Made by a program: the position numbers and the translations under genes. Under the pieces are notes generated by a model. That model saw nothing but the letters and a program-made list of their open reading frames with translations, was not told where the DNA came from and did no database searches. A DNA stretch of 64,000 nucleotides from Anaerobacterium chartisolvens (lineage in GTDB: Bacteria > Bacillota > Clostridia > Acetivibrionales > DSM-27016): NCBI RefSeq assembly GCF_003337415.1, contig NZ_QPJT01000002.1, forward strand, positions 15,974 to 79,973. Direction: 5' to 3'. This document shows, piece after piece, positions 35,141 to 44,419 of the stretch; position 1 is the stretch's first letter; each line of letters starts with the position of its first letter.

Positions 35141-36601
35141 ATGTATTTGCTGGGTTTGGATTTGGGAACAACAGGCTGTAAGAGTATTATTTTTAACCCT
35201 GAGGGAGGGATTGTTTCTCAGGCGTATATAGAATATTCCTTGATTTATACGCCTGAAGGCTATATTGAGCAGGATGCCGACTTGTGGTGGAGGCTTGCGA
35301 AGGAAGCTATTAAGGAAGCAATTTTAAAATCGGGTATAGCCCCAGGGGAGATTACCGCACTCAGCGTAAGCTCGCAGGGGATAGCGTTTGTACCTGTGGA
35401 TGAGTCGGGAAATACCCTTGGCAATGCAATAAGCTGGCTTGACACCAGAGCAGGAGGGGAAACCTGCCAAATAAGAGATATTTTTGGAGAGAGGGAGATA
35501 TTTGAAAGAACAGGAAAACGCTTAAATCAGGCATATTCCCTTCCAAAAATGATGTGGCTTAAAAAGAACAGGCCGGATATATACAAAAAGGCGTGGAAGC
35601 TTTTAATGGGTCTGGACTACTTAACCTATAAGCTCACAGGAATAGCCGTTACCGACCATTCTATGGCGAGCGGAACTATGGCTTACAGCATTTCAAAGGG
35701 TGACTGGGACAGAGAGATTCTCCGGCTGTGCGGAATTGATATAAATAAGCTTCCTGAGGTAAGATTTCTCGGCAGTACCGTTGGGCCCGTGCTGCCTGAC
35801 GCTGCGAGGGAAGCGGGCTTGTCTGAAAAAACAACGGTAATACTGGGCGCTCAGGATCAGAAGTGCGCGGCGGTTGGTGCGGGAATAAATGAAGGGATTT
35901 GTACTGTGTCACTTGGCACCGCAACAGCTATAACCTCCATGAGAAATAAACCCATGCTTGACCGGCATATGAGAATTCCATGCTTTACACTGGATGAAGG
36001 CAGGTGGGTGCTGGAGGCTGTTCTGACTACATCAGGGGTTGGCTTAAAATGGCTTAAAAATACATTTTTCAGCGATAAGTCCTACCGGGAGATAGATGAA
36101 GCTGTTGAGTCGGTACCCCCGGGTTCGGGAAGGGTATTTTTCCTGCCTCATATGGAGGGTGCTTCCTCTCCGCATTGGAAGCCTACCGCAAAGGGTCTTA
36201 TATACGGGTTGGGATTGTCTACCTCAGCAAATGAAATATTAAGGTCTCTTTATGAGGGTGTTGCATTTCAGATAAGGGAAAATATAGGCGTGCTGGAGGA
36301 AATGGGGCAGGATATAAGAGAGCTGAGGGTTTTCGGAGGGGGTGCAAAAAGCGGCGTATGGTGCAGAATTATTGCCGATGTGACGGGAAAGGATGTCAGC
36401 ATACTTTGCACAAATGAAGCCGCCAATCTGGGCGCGGCTGTTATAGCGGGTACGGGAAGCGGTATATACGGAGGATTTGAAGACCTGCTTTCCCGAATAA
36501 AGATTATAGAAAAAACGTACAAGCCCGGCAAAGAGGCAGCGGAAATTTACAGAAAAGCTTATTTGGAATACAGGGAAATTCAGAACAAAATTTTAGGGTA
36601 A
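35141..36601 (+). CDS. FGGY-family carbohydrate kinase
   Basis: A 486-residue sugar kinase related to xylulokinase, but with SSQGIAFVP where XylB has SGQMHG, so the substrate probably differs. N-terminal loop GLDLGTTGCKSIIFNPEG; catalytic Asp in LGAQDQKCAAVGAG; ATP site motifs VSLGTATAI and GGGAKSGVW. Start at 35141, with GGGAGTGGGAG just upstream; an in-frame ATG at 35117 lacks one. Pairing with a DeoR-type regulator suggests an inducible sugar or sugar-alcohol pathway, but no dehydrogenase, isomerase or transporter adjoins it. Substrate unknown. Confidence 0.85.
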   Translation: MYLLGLDLGTTGCKSIIFNPEGGIVSQAYIEYSLIYTPEGYIEQDADLWWRLAKEAIKEAILKSGIAPGEITALSVSSQGIAFVPVDESGNTLGNAISWLDTRAGGETCQIRDIFGEREIFERTGKRLNQAYSLPKMMWLKKNRPDIYKKAWKLLMGLDYLTYKLTGIAVTDHSMASGTMAYSISKGDWDREILRLCGIDINKLPEVRFLGSTVGPVLPDAAREAGLSEKTTVILGAQDQKCAAVGAGINEGICTVSLGTATAITSMRNKPMLDRHMRIPCFTLDEGRWVLEAVLTTSGVGLKWLKNTFFSDKSYREIDEAVESVPPGSGRVFFLPHMEGASSPHWKPTAKGLIYGLGLSTSANEILRSLYEGVAFQIRENIGVLEEMGQDIRELRVFGGGAKSGVWCRIIADVTGKDVSILCTNEAANLGAAVIAGTGSGIYGGFEDLLSRIKIIEKTYKPGKEAAEIYRKAYLEYREIQNKILG

Positions 36602-36630
36602 ATGCTTTAGAGGACTTAAGGAAAAGGATA

Positions 36631-36691
36631 TACTGCAAATAACAGAAATCAGTGCCTCAAGCCGTAGCTTGCTTTGTAAATATTTGCAGTA
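36631..36691. repeat. Inverted repeat downstream of the FGGY kinase
   Basis: TACTGCAAATA (36631-36641) and TATTTGCAGTA (36681-36691) are perfect inverted copies separated by 39 bases. A loosely formed terminator for the kinase or the convergent XRE gene is possible; there is no T-run. Confidence 0.55.
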
Positions 36692-36745
36692 AACCTTTAA
36701 CCGGGAATGTGCGGGAGCGGTATAAACATGATTTGAGATAAGCTT

Positions 36746-37138
36746 TTACGATCTCTTCTTAGCCTTCCTGCTTTGATTAGCATACCTTACCATAGCCTCG
36801 GCATAATTATCCATGTCGCGCACATCAATGCCATAATCCATGATTTTGGCGGCAAGGCGGAAATAAGGGATAAAGTCGGGGTCGTTGAGGTGCTTTTCAA
36901 ATTCGGCAAGCCCGGGATGATTTTTAAAAACCACATATTCATCGCTTGTAATCATTGAATCCACGGGCAAGCCGTAATATCTGGAGAGATTTATAAGCGT
37001 CTGTATATCCGGCTCATTTTCCCCGCATTCATATTTGGCTACCGCATCGCGGCTCTTACCTACTGCTTGTCCCAGCTTTTGCTGAGACACACCTCTTTTT
37101 TTTCTAAACCTTTTTAGATTGTCACTAAAAATTGACAT
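36746..37138 (-). CDS. XRE-family (helix-turn-helix) regulator
   Basis: A 130-residue protein with an N-terminal HTH_3 domain (about 5-62: LKRFRKKRGVSQQKLGQAVG then KSRDAVAKYECGENEPD) and a helical C-terminal half of unknown function that ends in a basic QSRKAKKRS. The start at 37138 has TAGGAGGGC upstream with good spacing; an upstream in-frame start at 37231 is not supported. It resembles stand-alone repressors of mobile or stress genes; the target is not evident. An 18-bp palindrome lies 28 bases upstream. Confidence 0.85.
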   Translation of the reverse strand: MSIFSDNLKRFRKKRGVSQQKLGQAVGKSRDAVAKYECGENEPDIQTLINLSRYYGLPVDSMITSDEYVVFKNHPGLAEFEKHLNDPDFIPYFRLAAKIMDYGIDVRDMDNYAEAMVRYANQSRKAKKRS

Positions 37139-37165
37139 ATCAGCCCTCCTACCTGTCAAATGCTG

Positions 37166-37183
37166 TATGATAATCTTATCATA
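37166..37183. promoter_or_regulatory. Candidate operator of the XRE regulator
   Basis: TATGATAATCTTATCATA is a palindrome (TATGATAA/TTATCATA with 2 central mismatched bases) 28 bases upstream of the XRE start codon, fitting autoregulation. No experiment supports it. Confidence 0.45.
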
Positions 37184-37242
37184 AAAAGCAGAAAGATGAA
37201 ATATGTAAAAATTAAAGGATATCATCGGCATAATGTAGAAAT

Positions 37243-37465
37243 TATATAGGATGCAATAAAGATTTTACAAACATGGAGGATATAATTGCTTACAGAAATT
37301 TTTAATAGCAACGAAAAGACTCTAAGAGTCTTCAAGACGCCTTGCGGGGAAATGTCTCACGGGTATGTCATCAGGCACTTTTCTTAGATGTATTCCTTAC
37401 GGGTGAAAAAAATTTCTTCCATCAAACTATATCCCCCATGTAAAATCTTTATTGCTAAATATATA
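37243..37465 (+). mobile_element. Inverted-repeat (MITE-like) element, copy 2
   Basis: A 223-base copy of the element at 12441, same orientation. It differs mainly by an 18-base insertion after GAAAAGAC (about 37316-37333) which creates the small palindrome AAGACTCTAAGAGTCTT. It lies between the XRE gene (minus strand) and the beta-CASP gene, 65 bases before the latter. Confidence 0.8.
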
Positions 37466-37529
37466 GATAAGCAGAAAAGTTTTAATATGCCGTTTAGCCC
37501 TGATATATAATGATTGAGAGGTGCTTGAT

Positions 37530-39155
37530 ATGAAGATAACGTTTTTAGGCGCTGCAAAAACCGTTACAGGCTCATGCTGCCTGCTTGAGACGGGGGATGT
37601 AAAGTTTCTTGTGGATTGCGGATTATTTCAGGGACGTTCAAAGGAGGATGCCTTAAATCAGGAGCCGTTTCCTTTTAATCCCTCCGAAATTGATTTTATA
37701 TTACTTACGCATTCCCATATTGATCACAGCGGAAGGATCCCTAAAATTTATAATGACGGATTTAGGGGGGAGGTAATCGCAACCAAGGCCACTGCGGATT
37801 TGTGTAGCATAATGCTTCCTGACTGCGGGCATATACAGGAATTTGAAAATGAGTGGCTCAACAGGAAAAGGGAAAGAGCCGGCAGACCACCGGTAGAGCC
37901 GCTGTATACCCATCAGGATGCGCTTGACTCCATGAGCCTTTTCAGAAGTGAGGAATATGATGAGATTATAGAACTGAATTGCGGCATAAGGTTCAGGTTT
38001 AATGATGCCGGCCATATTCTGGGCTCATCAATAATTGAGGTATGGTTTACGGAGGAGGGAAGAGACTCAAAAATAGTTTTTTCGGGAGACTTAGGAAACA
38101 GGGATATTCCTATACTGCGTGACCCTTCGATAATAGAGGAGGCCGATTATCTTGTAATTGAATCCACCTATGGAAACAGGCTTCACGTTGATAATAAAAA
38201 TAAGGTGGAGCGTTTTGTAGATATAATAAACGATACCGTAAAAAAAGGCGGAAATGTAGTAATTCCTTCCTTTGCGGTGGGAAGAACTCAGGAGATAATA
38301 TATGACCTTAGAAAAAAGAGGGATGATTATAATTCAAAAATTGAAAGCCTTATGAATGTGCCGGTGTTTATAGACAGCCCTCTGGCAATATCCGCAACCG
38401 AGATATTCAGAAAAAACCTTGATTGCTATGACAGCGAGGCGAGGGCATATATAGAAAACGGCGAAAATCCCTTGGACTTTCCCGGGCTGCAGTTTACAAA
38501 AACGCCTGATGAATCCAGAGCCCTTAATGAAAGAAAGGAAAGCTCAATAATTATTTCGGCAAGCGGAATGTGCGAGGCAGGGAGGATTAAGCACCACCTC
38601 AAGCACAATTTGTGGAGACCCGAGTCGACAATACTTTTTGTAGGATATCAGGCTATGGGAACTCTGGGCAGAAGGCTGGTAGACGGGGCAAATAAGGTTA
38701 AAATCTTTGGGGAGGATATCACCGTAAACGCAAGGATTGAAATGATAGACGGATTTTCAGGACACGCCGATAGAGACGGACTGGTTAATTGGATTGGGGG
38801 ATTCAGAAAGAAAAAGCCGCGGAAAATTTTTATTGTGCATGGCGAAGAGCGGGTTATGGACGAGTTTTCAGAGCTTATAGAGAAGCAATTCAACATTGAT
38901 ACCGTAATACCTGACAAAGGCGAGTCCTTCACCATTAATTCGTCAGAGTTTATAAAGTCTGTACGTGAGGGTACCTCGACTTACCAATTCAAGAGGCTGG
39001 CTGTTATAGATATTCTTGAAACGCTTAAGGAGGAGTTTGACGAGCTTGCGGATATTCTTAAATCCGATTTAAAGCAGGGTAAGAGCGATACCGAGGTAGA
39101 CATGCTGTATGAAAGGCTTAAAAACCTTGGGAAAATGATGATAGACGTTCTTTAG
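37530..39155 (+). CDS. Metallo-beta-lactamase/beta-CASP/RMMBL protein (CPSF-like)
   Basis: A 541-residue member of the MBL-fold exonuclease family related to CPSF73 and RNase J. The zinc motif HSHIDHSG (HxHxDH) is near residue 54, followed by DAGHILGS, SGDLGN and the beta-CASP signatures VIPSFAVGRTQEI and SASGMCEAGRIKHHL; the C-terminal RMMBL motif is FSGHADRDGL with VHGE. It probably cleaves or trims RNA. The start at 37530 (GAGAGGTG 7 bases upstream) replaces a longer frame from 37521. Bacterial members of this CPSF-like group are poorly characterised. Confidence 0.85.
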   Translation: MKITFLGAAKTVTGSCCLLETGDVKFLVDCGLFQGRSKEDALNQEPFPFNPSEIDFILLTHSHIDHSGRIPKIYNDGFRGEVIATKATADLCSIMLPDCGHIQEFENEWLNRKRERAGRPPVEPLYTHQDALDSMSLFRSEEYDEIIELNCGIRFRFNDAGHILGSSIIEVWFTEEGRDSKIVFSGDLGNRDIPILRDPSIIEEADYLVIESTYGNRLHVDNKNKVERFVDIINDTVKKGGNVVIPSFAVGRTQEIIYDLRKKRDDYNSKIESLMNVPVFIDSPLAISATEIFRKNLDCYDSEARAYIENGENPLDFPGLQFTKTPDESRALNERKESSIIISASGMCEAGRIKHHLKHNLWRPESTILFVGYQAMGTLGRRLVDGANKVKIFGEDITVNARIEMIDGFSGHADRDGLVNWIGGFRKKKPRKIFIVHGEERVMDEFSELIEKQFNIDTVIPDKGESFTINSSEFIKSVREGTSTYQFKRLAVIDILETLKEEFDELADILKSDLKQGKSDTEVDMLYERLKNLGKMMIDVL

Positions 39156-39332
39156 AATGGAGGGAGCCGTGCTGGTAAAGGATGCTTCCTGACTGTAATC
39201 GACAAAAACCTGTTTATTTTTTTACTTTATTAAGGTAAAATACTTGTATAACAATTTCCTAATACACATCTTGCAGGGGTAAGCTGTAGTATGGTAGGTA
39301 TTGAATTTAATTTTTCGGAAGGATGGTAGAAA

Positions 39333-40934
39333 ATGTGGTCAATGGGGACACTATTATTAACGCTGCTTCCAATAGCGGTAATCCTATGTATGCTTATTAT
39401 CTGGAGAAAGCCTGCGGATATAAGCGGAATTGCCGGGTGGGCAGTGGTTTGTGTGATTGCCTTTTTAGGCTTTCAGACCAGTCTTGAGGTAATTTTAAGA
39501 TCATCTGTGGCAGGGCTTATAAAATCTTTTCCAGTCTCACTGATTGTGGCAACCTCTCTTCTTCAAATGGCGTATATGGAAAAAACCGGTGCGCTTAAAA
39601 GAGTAATAATCTTTATGAAAACAATTGCAAGCGAAAACAGGGCAGTGCAAATAATGATGATTAATATAGGCTTTGGGACTCTCATGGTTGCAGTGGGAGC
39701 CACTCCTGTATCGCTGCTTCCGCCAATTCTTATTGCAATGGGCTACTCTACCTATGTGGCTATTGCACTCCCCGCAATAGGCTATGATTCTTTGTGTACA
39801 TACGCTCTTTTAGGTGCGCCCATAGTAGTGTTTGTAGATATAGCCAACAAATTTCTTGGAGTGGGAAATGAGATTACACTATCTCAGGCGGGCCGTGTTT
39901 TCTTTATGTTTCTTCCTATAGTTTCAACGCTCATAGGCTTCTGTATGCTTTGGATTGTGGGGAAATGGAAGGCAATCCGGGAAGGCTGGCTTCCATGTGT
40001 TATAACAGGCATGACTGTGGCAGCGGTTTCCTTTTTTACAAACAGGGTTGACAATCTTGTAGCACTCACAGGCGTACTGTGCGGCATAGGGGTTATAGCG
40101 GTTATGGCATTATATCTTAAGGTCTCCGGCAAAAGTGTGATAGACAGGAGCAGGCTCACCCCTGATGAGCTGAAGTATGAGAAGGAATATCCACTGTGGA
40201 GAGCTCTTATGCCGTGGATTTTGCTTATAGTAGTCATTCTGGCTTTAAATGTTCCACAGGGCATGTTCAAATTCCTGTACTATGAAAAGCTGCTTCCAAT
40301 AAACGGGCTGACGGCAGACGGATCTCCGATTGCTACCAGAGCCTTGTGGAATGCATATACTTGGATATTTGTAAGCATGATTTTATCTATGCCTTTTATA
40401 CGCCCTACATCGGCTCAGATAAAGGATACCTTAAGGGTATGGAAGAAAAGGGCTCCCAGACCGGTGTTTTCAGCGGCCATATTCTTCTCAATAGGAGAGA
40501 TAATGAACATGTCGGGCTGGGATATGGCATCGGGCAAGCAGGCTGTCGCAAGCATGGTGCAGGTATTGGCAGGCGTTTCGGCAGACCTGTTTAAGGATGC
40601 TTATGGAGCTGTGGTATCGTTTATAGGGCTGTTCGGGGGATTTATAACGGGGAGCGAGGCTTCTACAATAGCCATGTTTGCCAAATACAGCCTTACCACC
40701 GGTAAAAATTTAAATATGGGCTTGACGGGTATGATAATAATAACCGCAGGTCTGGCTTTTGGGGGAGGATTGGCCAGCGTAGTTTCTCCCGCAAAGCTTC
40801 AGAATGCCGCTGCGTCAATTGATAAGCTTGGAGAGGAAAACAAGGTAATAAGGACTGCATTTGTGTTTTCAGTGCTGCTGACGACAATAACCTCGGTGTT
40901 TGTTATGCTGTTCTTGAAAACAGGAGTTTTATAA
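39333..40934 (+). CDS. lctP: L-lactate permease family transporter
   Basis: A 533-residue integral membrane protein with about 12-14 hydrophobic segments and the LctP family motifs, notably LLGAPIVVFVDIANKFLGV, FGGFITGSEASTIAMFAKY and GGLASVVSPAKLQNAAASI. LctP proteins move lactate with protons. A GGAAGGATGG ribosome binding site precedes the ATG. It is separated from ldh by 16 kb but would serve the same fermentation product. Glycolate or another 2-hydroxy acid as substrate cannot be excluded, and the next operon concerns aryl acids. Confidence 0.85.
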   Translation: MWSMGTLLLTLLPIAVILCMLIIWRKPADISGIAGWAVVCVIAFLGFQTSLEVILRSSVAGLIKSFPVSLIVATSLLQMAYMEKTGALKRVIIFMKTIASENRAVQIMMINIGFGTLMVAVGATPVSLLPPILIAMGYSTYVAIALPAIGYDSLCTYALLGAPIVVFVDIANKFLGVGNEITLSQAGRVFFMFLPIVSTLIGFCMLWIVGKWKAIREGWLPCVITGMTVAAVSFFTNRVDNLVALTGVLCGIGVIAVMALYLKVSGKSVIDRSRLTPDELKYEKEYPLWRALMPWILLIVVILALNVPQGMFKFLYYEKLLPINGLTADGSPIATRALWNAYTWIFVSMILSMPFIRPTSAQIKDTLRVWKKRAPRPVFSAAIFFSIGEIMNMSGWDMASGKQAVASMVQVLAGVSADLFKDAYGAVVSFIGLFGGFITGSEASTIAMFAKYSLTTGKNLNMGLTGMIIITAGLAFGGGLASVVSPAKLQNAAASIDKLGEENKVIRTAFVFSVLLTTITSVFVMLFLKTGVL

Positions 40935-40987
40935 TGCATATATTTTTTTAGGATTTAAGATACGTAAGGTATTATAATTAATGAACA

Positions 40988-41006
40988 GGGACAAAGGCTT
41001 TGTCCC
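40988..41006 (+). promoter_or_regulatory. Tight hairpin just upstream of the paaK ribosome binding site
   Basis: GGGACAAAG and CTTTGTCCC flank a single base (40988-41006). It ends about 10 bases before AAGGAGG of the paaK gene at 41030. There is no T-run, so mRNA stability or translation control is likelier than termination. Confidence 0.45.
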
Positions 41007-41029
41007 GCTAAACAAGGAGGGCTTTAAAA

Positions 41030-42328
41030 ATGATTTGGAACAAAGAGGCTGAATGTCTTGGCAGAAAGGATATGGAGGCTCTTCAACTGGAGAGGCTAAA
41101 GGATGTTGTTAAAAGGGCATATGACAATGTACCCTTCTATAGGTCAAGGCTTGATGAAATAGGTCTTAGGCCGGAGCATATAAAAGCTCTGAAGGATATA
41201 GAAAAAATACCCTTTACTACAAAAAACGATTTGAGAGACAATTATCCGTACAGCCTTTTTGCCGTGCCCATGAAAAAAATAGTAAGGCTCCATGCCTCTT
41301 CCGGAACAACGGGAAAGCCGATAGTTGTGGGGTATACAAAAAGAGACATGGATAACTGGTCTGAGTCTATAGCGAGGCTGGCGGTGGCTGCGGGAGCGAA
41401 TGAGGATGACATTGCACAGATTGTTTTCGGCTATGGCCTTTTTACGGGAGGCTTCGGACTCCATTACGGGCTTGAAAGGCTGGGAGCCACTGTGATTCCG
41501 GCATCCAGCGGAAACTCCGAGAGACAGATGATGCTTATGCAGGATTTTGGAACCACTATAATAGTGGGTACGCCGTCATATGCACTGTACCTTTCCGAGA
41601 TAGCAGAGGAAATGGGAGTAACCAAAGGAAAGCATAAATTAAGGCTGGGCTTGTTTGGGGGAGAGGGACATACGCCTGAAATGAGAGCTGAGATAGAAAA
41701 AAGATGGGGCATTTTAGCTACTGAGAATTACGGGCTCAGTGAGATAGTCGGCCCGGGAGTTTCGGGAGAATGCTTCCTTCAGTGCGGAATGCATATTAAT
41801 GAGGATCATTTTTACCCTGAAATAATTAACTCAGAGAGCGGAGAAACTCTCGGCTGCGGAGAAAAGGGAGAGCTTGTGCTCACCACTCTTACAAAGGAAG
41901 GAATCCCAATGCTCAGGTACAGGACAAAGGACATTACCATACTGGACCCTGAGCCCTGCAAGTGTGGAAGAAGCACCATGAGGATGCATAAGGTGCTTGG
42001 AAGAACCGACGATATGCTTATAATAAGGGGAGTGAATGTGTTTCCTTCTCAGATAGAAAGTGTGCTTGTGGGGATGGAGCATATAGGGCCGCACTATCAG
42101 ATTATTGTCACAAAAAAGGGCTACATGGATGACATAGAGGTTCAGGTTGAGGTTATAGACGGAACAGTTCTTGAGAAGTTCAGCCAATTGGAGAAAATTG
42201 AGAGCACAATAAGGCACAGCTTAAAAACGGTGCTTCAGATAGACGCAAAGGTCAAGCTGGTTGAGCCCAAATCAATTGAGAGATCCGTCGGAAAGGCCAA
42301 AAGAGTTATTGACTTAAGAAGCAAATAA
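41030..42328 (+). CDS. paaK: Phenylacetate-CoA ligase family protein (first copy)
   Basis: A 432-residue AMP-forming acyl-CoA synthetase of the PaaK type. Motifs: [16 protein letters not shown] (P-loop-like), [45 protein letters not shown] and a C-terminal KRVIDLRSK with the catalytic lysine region. In archaea and clostridia such ligases next to indolepyruvate oxidoreductase probably run in reverse, making ATP from aryl-acetyl-CoA. AAGGAGG precedes the ATG. A second copy (about 60 percent similar by eye) is at 45002. Confidence 0.9.
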   Translation: MIWNKEAECLGRKDMEALQLERLKDVVKRAYDNVPFYRSRLDEIGLRPEHIKALKDIEKIPFTTKNDLRDNYPYSLFAVPMKKIVRLHASSGTTGKPIVVGYTKRDMDNWSESIARLAVAAGANEDDIAQIVFGYGLFTGGFGLHYGLERLGATVIPASSGNSERQMMLMQDFGTTIIVGTPSYALYLSEIAEEMGVTKGKHKLRLGLFGGEGHTPEMRAEIEKRWGILATENYGLSEIVGPGVSGECFLQCGMHINEDHFYPEIINSESGETLGCGEKGELVLTTLTKEGIPMLRYRTKDITILDPEPCKCGRSTMRMHKVLGRTDDMLIIRGVNVFPSQIESVLVGMEHIGPHYQIIVTKKGYMDDIEVQVEVIDGTVLEKFSQLEKIESTIRHSLKTVLQIDAKVKLVEPKSIERSVGKAKRVIDLRSK

Positions 42329-42385
42329 AGTAATTTACATTAAAACCTTTATAATTTATAATTTATATTAATGACTTTCAGTATT

Positions 42386-42590
42386 TATATAGGATACGAT
42401 AAAGATTTTACAAACATAGAGGATATAATTGCTTACAGAAATTTTTAACTACAACGAAAAGACGCCTTGCGGGGAAATGTCTCACGGGTATGTCATCAGG
42501 CGCTTTTCTTAGATGTATTCCTTACGGGTCAAAAAAATTTCTTCCATCAAACTATATCCTCCATGTAAAATCTTTATCGCTACATATATA
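42386..42590 (+). mobile_element. Inverted-repeat (MITE-like) element, copy 3
   Basis: A 205-base copy, same orientation, inserted between paaK and iorA, i.e. within what looks like one operon. It carries paired changes at its tips: the left end has ACGATAAAG and the right end CTTTATCGC where copies 1 and 2 have GCAATAAAG and CTTTATTGC. The inner stem CGCCT..AGGCG is fully paired here, whereas copies 1 and 2 have a mismatch. Confidence 0.8.
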
Positions 42591-42667
42591 AATAAAACTT
42601 TTAAGGGCGGCAAAAATTGGAGAAATTACTTTTGCAGCTTCTTTATATTACACAGGGGGAAGAAAAC

Positions 42668-44419
42668 ATGAAAAAGCTTATGCTTGGCAACGAGGCGGTT
42701 GCCAGAGGGGCATATGAAGCAGGGGTGAGTGTGGCTTCAGCCTATCCGGGAACTCCAAGCACGGAAATCACGGAAAATATAGCAAAATATGACGATATAT
42801 ACTCGGAGTGGGCTCCTAATGAAAAGGTTGCCCTTGAGGTTGCAATTGGTTCATCAATAGCAGGAGCGAGGGCCATATGCTCAATGAAGCATGTAGGACT
42901 TAATGTTGCGGCAGATCCATTGTTTACCGTTTCCTATTCCGGCGTAAACGGGGGCCTTGTAATAATGGTTGCCGATGATCCGGGAATGCACAGCTCGCAA
43001 AATGAGCAGGACAGCAGATTTTATGCAAGGGCCTCGAAGGTTCCCATGCTTGAGCCTTCAGACAGCCAGGAATGCAAGGACTATGTAAAGGAGGCCTTCA
43101 GTATAAGTGAGGAATTTGATTGCCCTGTACTGGTAAGGCTGTCTACAAGGATTTCTCACTCACAGAGCACGGTTGAGCTTGGAGAGAGGCTTAATTATCA
43201 TCTAAAGCCATACATCAAGGATTTTAATAAATATGTAATGATGCCTGCAATGGCCAGAAAGAGGCATTTGGAGGTAGAAAAGAGAATGTCCGCGCTTAAG
43301 GAATATTCTGATTCCTCCTCCTTAAATTCCATAGAGTGGGGAGACAAAAGCATAGGAGTAATAACCAGCGGGGTAGCGTACCAGTATGCCAAAGAGGCAT
43401 TCGGCAATGTCTGTTATCTTAAGATAGGCCTTGTATATCCTCTGCCCGAGAAATTGATTGCACAATTTGCAGGGGAAGTAAAGACCCTCTATGTGGTTGA
43501 GGAATTGGAGCCTTTCATAGAAAATCAAATTAAAAAGATGGGTATAAAGGTAATAGGAAAGGAATGTCTTCCTGTTACAGGAGAATTAGGCGCTGAAATT
43601 ATAAGGGAAAGGCTTTTAGGACAAAAGCCCCCGGCAAATGCTCCCGCAAAGGAAGCAGTCCCTGTCAGACCACCTGTAATGTGTCCCGGGTGTCCTCACA
43701 GGGGAATGTTTTATGTTCTTAAGAAGCTAAGGCTCAACGTCAGCGGAGACATAGGGTGCTATACCTTAGGTGCGCTTCCTCCTACTGAGGCTATGGACAC
43801 ATGCATATGCATGGGTGCAAGTGTTGGGGTTGCTCACGGAATGGAAATGGCGAGGGGACGGGATTTTTCAAATAAGACTGTAGCTGTAATAGGGGATTCT
43901 ACGTTTATACACTCAGGCATAACGGGACTTATTGACGTCGTATATAATAAGGGTAATTCTACAGTAATAATACTCGATAATTCCATTACCGGAATGACGG
44001 GGCACCAGCATAACCCCACTACCGGCTTTACAATAAAGGGAGAGCCCACAAAGCAGGTTGATTTAGTTAAGCTGGCACAGGCGGTGGGTGTTGAAAGAGT
44101 TCGCGTTGAGGATCCGTTTGACATATCGGGGTTTGAGAGTGCTGTTAAGGAGGAAATTAACGCCGACGGGCCTTCGGTTATTATCTCGCAGCGTCCTTGC
44201 GCCTTGTTGAAAAATGTTAAGTTTGAGGGCCCGCTGAGGATTAACGATGCCTTATGCAAAAAATGCAGAAAATGTCTTTCGGTAGGCTGCCCTGCCATAG
44301 TCGATAAGGGAGGGTTTATAAAGGTTAATGAGGCATTGTGTGTAGGATGCGGACTGTGTACGAAGGTTTGCAGCTTTAATGCGTTTGAAAAGGCGGGTGA
44401 CAGTAATGAAAGGGCTTAA
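42668..44419 (+). CDS. iorA: Indolepyruvate:ferredoxin oxidoreductase alpha subunit
   Basis: A 583-residue subunit. It oxidises aromatic 2-oxo acids (from Trp, Phe and Tyr) to aryl-acetyl-CoA, reducing ferredoxin. N-terminal pyrimidine domain (LGNEAVARGAYEAGVSVASA), thiamine diphosphate domain (GDIGCYTLG, GDSTFIHSG, ...NSITGMTGHQ) and a C-terminal ferredoxin domain with two 4Fe-4S clusters (CKKCRKCLSVGC, CVGCGLCTKVC). The start at 42668 fits the family N terminus MKKLMLGNEA; a TTG at 42617 is upstream of the ribosome binding site. The 3' end overlaps iorB by 14 bases. Confidence 0.95.
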   Translation: MKKLMLGNEAVARGAYEAGVSVASAYPGTPSTEITENIAKYDDIYSEWAPNEKVALEVAIGSSIAGARAICSMKHVGLNVAADPLFTVSYSGVNGGLVIMVADDPGMHSSQNEQDSRFYARASKVPMLEPSDSQECKDYVKEAFSISEEFDCPVLVRLSTRISHSQSTVELGERLNYHLKPYIKDFNKYVMMPAMARKRHLEVEKRMSALKEYSDSSSLNSIEWGDKSIGVITSGVAYQYAKEAFGNVCYLKIGLVYPLPEKLIAQFAGEVKTLYVVEELEPFIENQIKKMGIKVIGKECLPVTGELGAEIIRERLLGQKPPANAPAKEAVPVRPPVMCPGCPHRGMFYVLKKLRLNVSGDIGCYTLGALPPTEAMDTCICMGASVGVAHGMEMARGRDFSNKTVAVIGDSTFIHSGITGLIDVVYNKGNSTVIILDNSITGMTGHQHNPTTGFTIKGEPTKQVDLVKLAQAVGVERVRVEDPFDISGFESAVKEEINADGPSVIISQRPCALLKNVKFEGPLRINDALCKKCRKCLSVGCPAIVDKGGFIKVNEALCVGCGLCTKVCSFNAFEKAGDSNERA

